NCBI GenBank assembly: GCA_900548275.1
Contig: URJY01000035.1
Span: 1 to 20,112, forward strand
Origin: an uncultured Opitutales bacterium
GTDB lineage: Bacteria; Verrucomicrobiota; Verrucomicrobiia; Opitutales; Intestinicryptomonadaceae
Direction: 5' to 3'
Length of the DNA stretch: 20,112 nucleotides
Each line of letters opens with the position of its first letter. Within the stretch, counting starts at the first letter, position 1. A program made the position numbers and the translations under genes. Shown here piece after piece: positions 15,960-20,112 of the stretch. The notes below the pieces were generated by a model. It was not told where the DNA came from. It made no database searches and saw only the letters and a program-made list of their open reading frames with translations.

Positions 15960-16094
15960 GTGGTATTTAGTGCGGATGTTCCGTTTGGGCGGGGTTGTTT
16001 TCGGTTTTTCTTGCAATTTCGGGCGGCGGCTTGTTATTCTCTGTCTTATAACTTCATTCTGACTGGCTTTTTCTGTCGGTCGGTCGCTTCTGAA

Positions 16095-17492
16095 ATGTCA
16101 ATATCGGCAAAATCTTTTATCGCCTCATTGGGCGTTTTACTCGTTTCGCTTTCGGCGTTCGCGCTGCCGTCCGCCCGCGAAATGTGCGCCATTATGGATT
16201 TCGACCGCGCCGACATCGACAAAATAACTCCGGAGGTCTTTGCCGAATTTTCTGAGCTCGCCAAAAAGCGCGATTCCGACGCTTTCGTCGGCATGGGTGT
16301 TTGCCGCTATTTCGGTATCGGCACGCAAAGGGACGTTTCGCAGGCGGCGCGCGATTTCTCCGCCGCAGCCTTTGCGGGCAATCCCTACGGAATGTTTGCC
16401 TTCGCCGTTTGTACGTCGGAGGGAGACGGCGTTGTCCAGTATCAAAAGGGGGCAATCGTCCTTTGGGAAAGTTCGGCGAAAAAGGGCTGTTTGAATTCGC
16501 TCAACAGGCTCGGCATTTGCTATTACAAGGGTGTCGGAGTTCCCGCCGACCCCGCCAAGGCGGTGGAGCTTTTCAAAAAGGCAATCGAATTGAACAGGGC
16601 TAAGGTTTCGCTTGCGCGGGCTTATTTGGAGGGGCGCGGGGTTGAAAAAAATCCCGCCGAGGCGTTGCGGCTTTTGGAGCTTGCCGCGCGCGGAGGCAAT
16701 GTCGTAGCGCAGAACAACTTGGGGATATTTTGGTTCGAGGGTTTGGGCGGGAAGTCCGACGAATTCAAGGCGTTTTCGTGGTTCGAGGCTGCGGCGAAAA
16801 AAGACTATCCGCCAGCGATTTTGTTTCTCGGGATGTCCTATTTGCAGGGCGCGGGAGTTCCGCCCGACCCAATCCGCGGGGTGTCGCTCTTGAAGAAAGC
16901 GGCAAATTTGGGCAATACCGAGGCGCAGAACAATTTGGCGTATTGCTATGCCAACGGAATCGGTGTAGAACAAAATTCCGTGCAGGCTTTCGAGTACTAC
17001 AAAAAGGCGGCGGTCGGCGGCTATGCGCTTGCTCAGAACACGTTGGGCGACTGCTATTTCAGCGGCAACGGATGTGCCGAAGACAAGGCCGAGGCGGTCA
17101 GGTGGTATCGACGCGCCGCATTTCAGGGCGATGTTTCCGCCCAGAGCAATTTGGGCTACTGTTATCTCGAGGGAATCGGCACTGGCAAGAGCGCGGCGGA
17201 TGCGATAAAGTGGCTCAAAAAAGCCGCCGACGCGGGCGATGTTTCGGCGCAGAGCAATTTGGGTACGTGTTATGTAAACGCCGTCGGCGTGAAGCAGAAT
17301 CTGCCCGAGGCGGTGAAGTATTTGAAGCTTGCCGCCGACAAGGAAGACGCGCAGGCGATGGGCAATTTGGGCGCGTGTTATTACAACGGCTTGGGCGTCG
17401 AGCGCGACCAATTCAAGGGGCTTGATTTGCTCCGCCGCGCCGCAAAGGCTGGCAACGAGGACGCCAAAAAAGCGTTGTACCGCCTGCGTTAG
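16095..17492 (+). CDS. Secreted Sel1-like repeat protein
   Basis: The 465-residue product has an N-terminal signal peptide (hydrophobic core SFIASLGVLLVSLSAFA, cleavage probably near residues 23-27). About eleven Sel1-like repeats of 35-37 residues then run to the C terminus. The repeat pattern is AQxNLGxCYxxGxGVxxDxxxAxxWxxKAAxxG. The most regular copies are in the second half, for example those starting EAQNNLAYCY, SAQSNLGYCY, SAQSNLGTCY and QAMGNLGACY. Sel1 repeats form alpha-solenoids that bind partner proteins; in exported proteins the partner is usually unknown. The ATG at 16095 is chosen because it starts directly at the signal peptide. It has its own transcription unit after the trpB2 terminator. 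No Shine-Dalgarno is apparent. Confidence 0.88.
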   Translation: MSISAKSFIASLGVLLVSLSAFALPSAREMCAIMDFDRADIDKITPEVFAEFSELAKKRDSDAFVGMGVCRYFGIGTQRDVSQAARDFSAAAFAGNPYGMFAFAVCTSEGDGVVQYQKGAIVLWESSAKKGCLNSLNRLGICYYKGVGVPADPAKAVELFKKAIELNRAKVSLARAYLEGRGVEKNPAEALRLLELAARGGNVVAQNNLGIFWFEGLGGKSDEFKAFSWFEAAAKKDYPPAILFLGMSYLQGAGVPPDPIRGVSLLKKAANLGNTEAQNNLAYCYANGIGVEQNSVQAFEYYKKAAVGGYALAQNTLGDCYFSGNGCAEDKAEAVRWYRRAAFQGDVSAQSNLGYCYLEGIGTGKSAADAIKWLKKAADAGDVSAQSNLGTCYVNAVGVKQNLPEAVKYLKLAADKEDAQAMGNLGACYYNGLGVERDQFKGLDLLRRAAKAGNEDAKKALYRLR

Positions 17493-17555
17493 CGGGCTTT
17501 CGGGCGCACTCGGGGCGGTTTTCGGAGGCTTCAATTCAGTGTGAAGCTCAAATTT

Positions 17556-17592
17556 GAGGTTGTCGGGGCTTGATTTTTCTCAAAATAACCTC
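17556..17592. repeat. Compound stem-loop downstream of Sel1 gene
   Basis: GAGGTT (17556-17561) pairs with AACCTC (17587-17592), and inside it TTGA pairs with TCAA around a short T-rich loop. The element lies 64 bp after the Sel1 stop. It may stabilise or end the transcript, although no proper U-tract follows. Confidence 0.4.
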
Positions 17593-17751
17593 GCGTATCA
17601 ACTTTTATATTTGGGAAATTTGATGTGCGAAAAATTTTCCGCAAGAAATCGCCGCGATTTTTCGGGCTTTATGTTTGTGTGTATTTTGTTGTAAATTATA
17701 ATGTTATATTCGGCTGTGCGTGTGCCGTGTTTGAATACCCAAATTTTAAAA

Positions 17752-17835
17752 GATATCCGAATTTACCTTTGACAAAAAGTGCTTTCGGGGGTAAAATCAG
17801 TTCAACCTATTCGGAAATATCGGGCTACTCGGAAA
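17752..17835 (+). promoter_or_regulatory. Repeated TCGGAAA half-sites around the hydrolase promoter
   Basis: Two direct repeats, CTATTCGGAAA (17807-17817) and CTACTCGGAAA (17825-17835), start 18 bp apart just after the expected transcription start. An inverted related site, GATATCCGAA, lies at 17752-17761, before the -35 box. The layout resembles operator half-sites for a repressor, but no regulator gene is nearby and the assignment is inference. Confidence 0.35.
17769..17797 (+). promoter_or_regulatory. Sigma-70-type promoter of the glycoside hydrolase gene
   Basis: A perfect -35 box TTGACA (17769-17774) and TAAAAT (17792-17797, one mismatch to TATAAT) are separated by exactly 17 bp. Transcription would begin near 17804, leaving a 5' leader of about 57 bases before the ATG at 17861. 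This is the best promoter match in the window. Confidence 0.75.
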
Positions 17836-17860
17836 CCGTATCGAAAAATAACAAACTACT

Positions 17861-19954
17861 ATGTTGCTTAAATATATACTTGTGCTCGCGGTGCTCTTGC
17901 CGTCGTTCGCCTTGAACGCGGCGGATACCGTGTTGTTTGATGCCTCCAAAAATTCCGGAGTTGCCGCAGCCGAAGGCGGGGCTGTTCTCAAAAAAACCGC
18001 CGATTCCGTCGAGGTCGTCCGCGGCGGCAAGGCGAATGCAGGCGGCGTTGCAATCGGCGGCGACTTCGACTTGTCGAAGGTTTCGGCGGTAAGGTTTTAC
18101 ATCGAGAGCGCATCGAAGCAGCCGCTTCCGCTCAGAATAGTGTTCCAGACCGATAATCCCCTTTGGAGTGAGGGCAAAGGTTTCCAATCGGGCACCTATG
18201 TCGCCGACGGGAAAAATCCCGTGGTCGTGTTGATTGACGCGGATCTGGGGGGCGAAGTTTACGACCTCGTAAACGACCCGAAAAAAATGCGCGGCAATCC
18301 ATTCACGATGGTTTCGCACAAGGTGGATTTTTCGAAAATCAAAAAAATCCGCGTGTATATGTCGAACCCGACGATTCCCGCCGACTTCGCGGTGAAGAAA
18401 ATCGTGGCGGTGTCCGAAAGCGATGTCGTTCGTCCCGCGTGGTTCAAGTACACGAAGGAGCAGTTCTTTCCGTTTATCGACAAGTACGGGCAGTTTATCC
18501 ACAAAGAGTGGAAAGACAAAATCCATTCCGATGCCGACTTGCAGGCGGAACTCGAAAAGGAGCGCAAATATCTCGATACCTACAAGGGCGCGTCCGACCG
18601 CGACAAATGGGGCGGTTGGGAGAACGGTCCCAAGCTTGCGGCGACGGGGCATTTCCGCATCGAGAAAATCGGCGGCAAGTGGTGGATGGTCGACCCCGAC
18701 GGCAGGCTTTTCTGGTCGCACGGCGCGGTGCGCGTAACGCCGTCTTCGGGCATAACGCCGCTCGACGGGCGCAAATTCTTCTTCAAAGACCTTCCCGCTA
18801 AAGACGACGCCTTTAGCCAATTCTACTACACTCACGACGAGCTCCTCCGTCCGTACTACGAAAAGAGGGCAATCAAGGAAACCTACGACTTCTCCGCCGC
18901 CAATATTTGCAGAAAATACGGCGCGGACTGGTTCGAAAAATATGCGGAAATCAGTCATAAACGCCTGCGCAGTTGGGGGTTGAACACAATCGCCAACAGT
19001 TCCGACAAGCGCATTTTTATGATGGACAAGACCCCGTACATAGACCGCTTCGAAATAAAATCGCCAGAGCTTTCGGGTAGCGAGGGTTTTTGGTGGGCTT
19101 TCCGCGATCCCTTTGACCCGAAGTTCCGCGAAAACATCCGCAAGAATCTCGACGAGCGCAAGGACGAACTTGCCGACCCGTGGTGCATCGGCATATTCGT
19201 CGACAACGAGCTCGAGTGGGGAAATCCCGATTCGCACGCGGTTTGGACGATGATGTCGCCCGCCGAGCGCGCGGCGAAGAAAGTCTTTGCCAGCGTTCTC
19301 AAGAACAAATACGGAACAATCGAAAATATGAACGCCGTGTGGGGTTCGAACTACGATTCGTGGGACGGCTTCCTCAAGTCGGTTGCCAAGCCCCCGAAGG
19401 GTGCGTATGACGACTGCGTGGAATTTTCGCATATGCTCATCGAAGAGTACTACAAGGTAATCCGCAGCGAAATCAAGACCGCCGCTCCGCATATGCTTTA
19501 TATGGGTTGCCGCTTCGCTGGCGTTCCTAAGCGCAATCCGCAGGCGATGTACATCGGCGCGAAGTATTGCGATGTCATCAGCTACAACATTTACTGCGAC
19601 GTTCTCGACGGTCTTTCCCTGCCTGCGGGTATCGACAAGCCCATTATGATTGGCGAATTCCACTTCGGCGCGCTCGACAGGGGCAAGTTCCACACGGGGC
19701 TTGTGCGGAAAGGCACTCAGGAGGAACGCGCGCAGGCATATTACAACTATGTCGAATCGGCGTTGCGCCATCCGAATGTAATCGGGACGCACTGGCACCA
19801 GTTCTCGGACCAAGCCACGACGGGCAGGTTCGACGGCGAAAATTTCCAAGTCGGCTTTACCGACATCTGCGACACGCCCTATTGGGAAACGGTCGATAAG
19901 GTTCGTGAAATCGGATACAAGATGTACAAGGTAAGAGCAGGCAAAGAAAAATAA
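17861..19954 (+). CDS. Secreted GH50-like glycoside hydrolase (beta-agarase family)
   Basis: The 697-residue product has a signal peptide (cleavage probably after ALNA, residue 20). A beta-sandwich, carbohydrate-binding-like region spans about 22-185, and a clan GH-A TIM-barrel region spans about 255-690. The block GHFRIEKIGGKWWMVDPDG (263-281) and IGEFHFGALDRG (597-608) are typical of GH50 agarase-like proteins. The likely acid/base is E450 in GIFVDNELEWG and the likely nucleophile is E599 in IGEFHFG. Known GH50 members cleave agarose-type galactans; the substrate here may be another galactoside or host glycan. It has its own promoter and terminator and forms a single-gene unit. No Shine-Dalgarno is visible. 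A GH42-like or unclassified GH-A enzyme is the main alternative. Confidence 0.8.
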   Translation: MLLKYILVLAVLLPSFALNAADTVLFDASKNSGVAAAEGGAVLKKTADSVEVVRGGKANAGGVAIGGDFDLSKVSAVRFYIESASKQPLPLRIVFQTDNPLWSEGKGFQSGTYVADGKNPVVVLIDADLGGEVYDLVNDPKKMRGNPFTMVSHKVDFSKIKKIRVYMSNPTIPADFAVKKIVAVSESDVVRPAWFKYTKEQFFPFIDKYGQFIHKEWKDKIHSDADLQAELEKERKYLDTYKGASDRDKWGGWENGPKLAATGHFRIEKIGGKWWMVDPDGRLFWSHGAVRVTPSSGITPLDGRKFFFKDLPAKDDAFSQFYYTHDELLRPYYEKRAIKETYDFSAANICRKYGADWFEKYAEISHKRLRSWGLNTIANSSDKRIFMMDKTPYIDRFEIKSPELSGSEGFWWAFRDPFDPKFRENIRKNLDERKDELADPWCIGIFVDNELEWGNPDSHAVWTMMSPAERAAKKVFASVLKNKYGTIENMNAVWGSNYDSWDGFLKSVAKPPKGAYDDCVEFSHMLIEEYYKVIRSEIKTAAPHMLYMGCRFAGVPKRNPQAMYIGAKYCDVISYNIYCDVLDGLSLPAGIDKPIMIGEFHFGALDRGKFHTGLVRKGTQEERAQAYYNYVESALRHPNVIGTHWHQFSDQATTGRFDGENFQVGFTDICDTPYWETVDKVREIGYKMYKVRAGKEK

Positions 19955-19987
19955 TAGTAGCAGATACACCCATCACACAGATGATAC

Positions 19988-20029
19988 AAGGCTCGCCCGA
20001 TTTGCCGTTGGGCGGGCCTTCCTTTTTTT
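19988..20029 (+). terminator. Strong intrinsic terminator after hydrolase gene
   Basis: The arm AAGGCTCGCCCGA (19988-20000) pairs with 20008-20020 (with T-G and G-T wobbles) around the loop TTTGCCG. A T-rich tail with seven consecutive T follows at 20023-20029. It lies 34 bp after the stop codon. Confidence 0.88.
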
Positions 20030-20112
20030 GGGAGGTTGCGGATTGCCGAGAGTTTCCATTGGGCGCGTGAAAACAGGCTTGATAGGGCGTTTCACTTTGG
20101 AGCGGCAATGAC
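20030..20112. other. Terminal stretch with nested inverted repeats
   Basis: ATTGCCG (20042-20048) is complementary to CGGCAAT (20103-20109). Inside it GTGAAA (20067-20072) is complementary to TTTCAC (20090-20095). No gene is visible. It could be the leader of the next gene or chance pairing. Confidence 0.35.

Larger units (their letters stand above)
15763..16094. other. Intergenic region between trpB2-like and Sel1-repeat genes
   Basis: This 332-bp spacer contains the terminator at 15801-15835 and a 32-bp AT-rich palindrome at 15928-15959. The motif AGTATTT or its complement recurs at several points from about 15876 to 15957, with a variant (GGTATTT) near 15962. A TATAAC box at 16047-16052 could serve as a -10 element for the Sel1 gene, but I find no good -35 partner. 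An in-frame GTG at 15960 would extend the Sel1 protein but is not favoured. Confidence 0.6.
17493..17860. other. Intergenic region before the glycoside hydrolase gene
   Basis: This 368-bp spacer shows no clear terminator for the Sel1 gene. It contains the palindrome CTCAAATTTGAG (17547-17558), a compound stem-loop (17556-17592) and an imperfect AT-rich hairpin (17627-17642). It also holds a weaker promoter-like pair, TTGTGT (17675-17680) and TATAAT (17697-17702), spaced 16 bp. Last come the strong promoter and repeated TCGGAAA sites described separately. No credible coding frame is seen. Confidence 0.6.

Noticed and set aside
15960..16094. GTG-started N-terminal extension of the Sel1-repeat protein
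   Set aside because: It would bury the signal peptide behind 45 residues. The ATG at 16095 begins directly at a normal signal sequence.
17825..19969. 714-codon open frame on the - strand opposite the glycoside hydrolase
   Set aside because: It lies antisense to a gene with recognisable signal peptide and catalytic motifs. It shows no family motif and is a by-product of the GC-rich codon bias.
1..20112. CRISPR array, insertion sequence, prophage, tRNA or rRNA
   Set aside because: There are no regularly spaced direct repeats, no transposase or integrase frame, and no cloverleaf or rRNA-like segment that I could recognise by eye.

Overview
This 20 kb window looks like chromosomal DNA from an anaerobic or gut/aquatic bacterium with moderately high GC. 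The gene set is a full-length but nuoA-less complex I operon, a TrpB2-type enzyme, a PEGA lipoprotein, a secreted Sel1-repeat protein and a secreted agarase-like glycoside hydrolase. Together with mixed use of Shine-Dalgarno sites, this suggests a member of the Verrucomicrobiota/Lentisphaerota group. That placement is an inference from gene style, not a database result.

Layout: positions 1-481 hold no convincing gene. They carry a cluster of short perfect palindromes and hairpins, a 7-bp tandem repeat and a G10 tract. Positions 482-13919 are one tightly packed operon on the + strand, nuoB-C-D-E-F-G-H-I-J-K-L-M-N, with gaps of at most about 43 bp. It encodes a 14-subunit-type NADH:quinone oxidoreductase minus NuoA: the NADH-input module (E, F, G), the quinone-reducing module (B, C, D, I) and the membrane proton-translocating arm (H, J, K, L, M, N). 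Next come a small PEGA-type lipoprotein (13996-14367) and a TrpB2-like PLP enzyme (14389-15762), closed by a strong intrinsic terminator (15801-15835). After a 332-bp spacer with a 32-bp AT-rich palindrome comes a secreted protein built of about 11 Sel1-like repeats (16095-17492). After a 368-bp spacer with a very good sigma-70-type promoter comes a secreted GH50-like glycoside hydrolase (17861-19954), closed by a second strong terminator (19988-20029).

How the genes work together: the nuo genes build one respiratory or proton-pumping membrane complex. The lipoprotein and TrpB2 genes may be read through from nuo or driven by a weak promoter of their own; nothing in the sequence ties them to complex I. 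The Sel1 protein and the hydrolase are independent exported-protein units. The hydrolase probably acts on a galactan-like polysaccharide.

Most of the window is ordinary core metabolism. The points most worth a second look are four. (1) NuoM lacks the normally conserved channel lysine while NuoL and NuoN keep theirs. (2) nuoA is absent from the operon head and replaced by a palindrome-rich leader. (3) NuoG is short and has lost the N7 cluster motif. (4) There are palindromic elements in front of nuoB and the Sel1 gene, and repeated half-sites around the hydrolase promoter.
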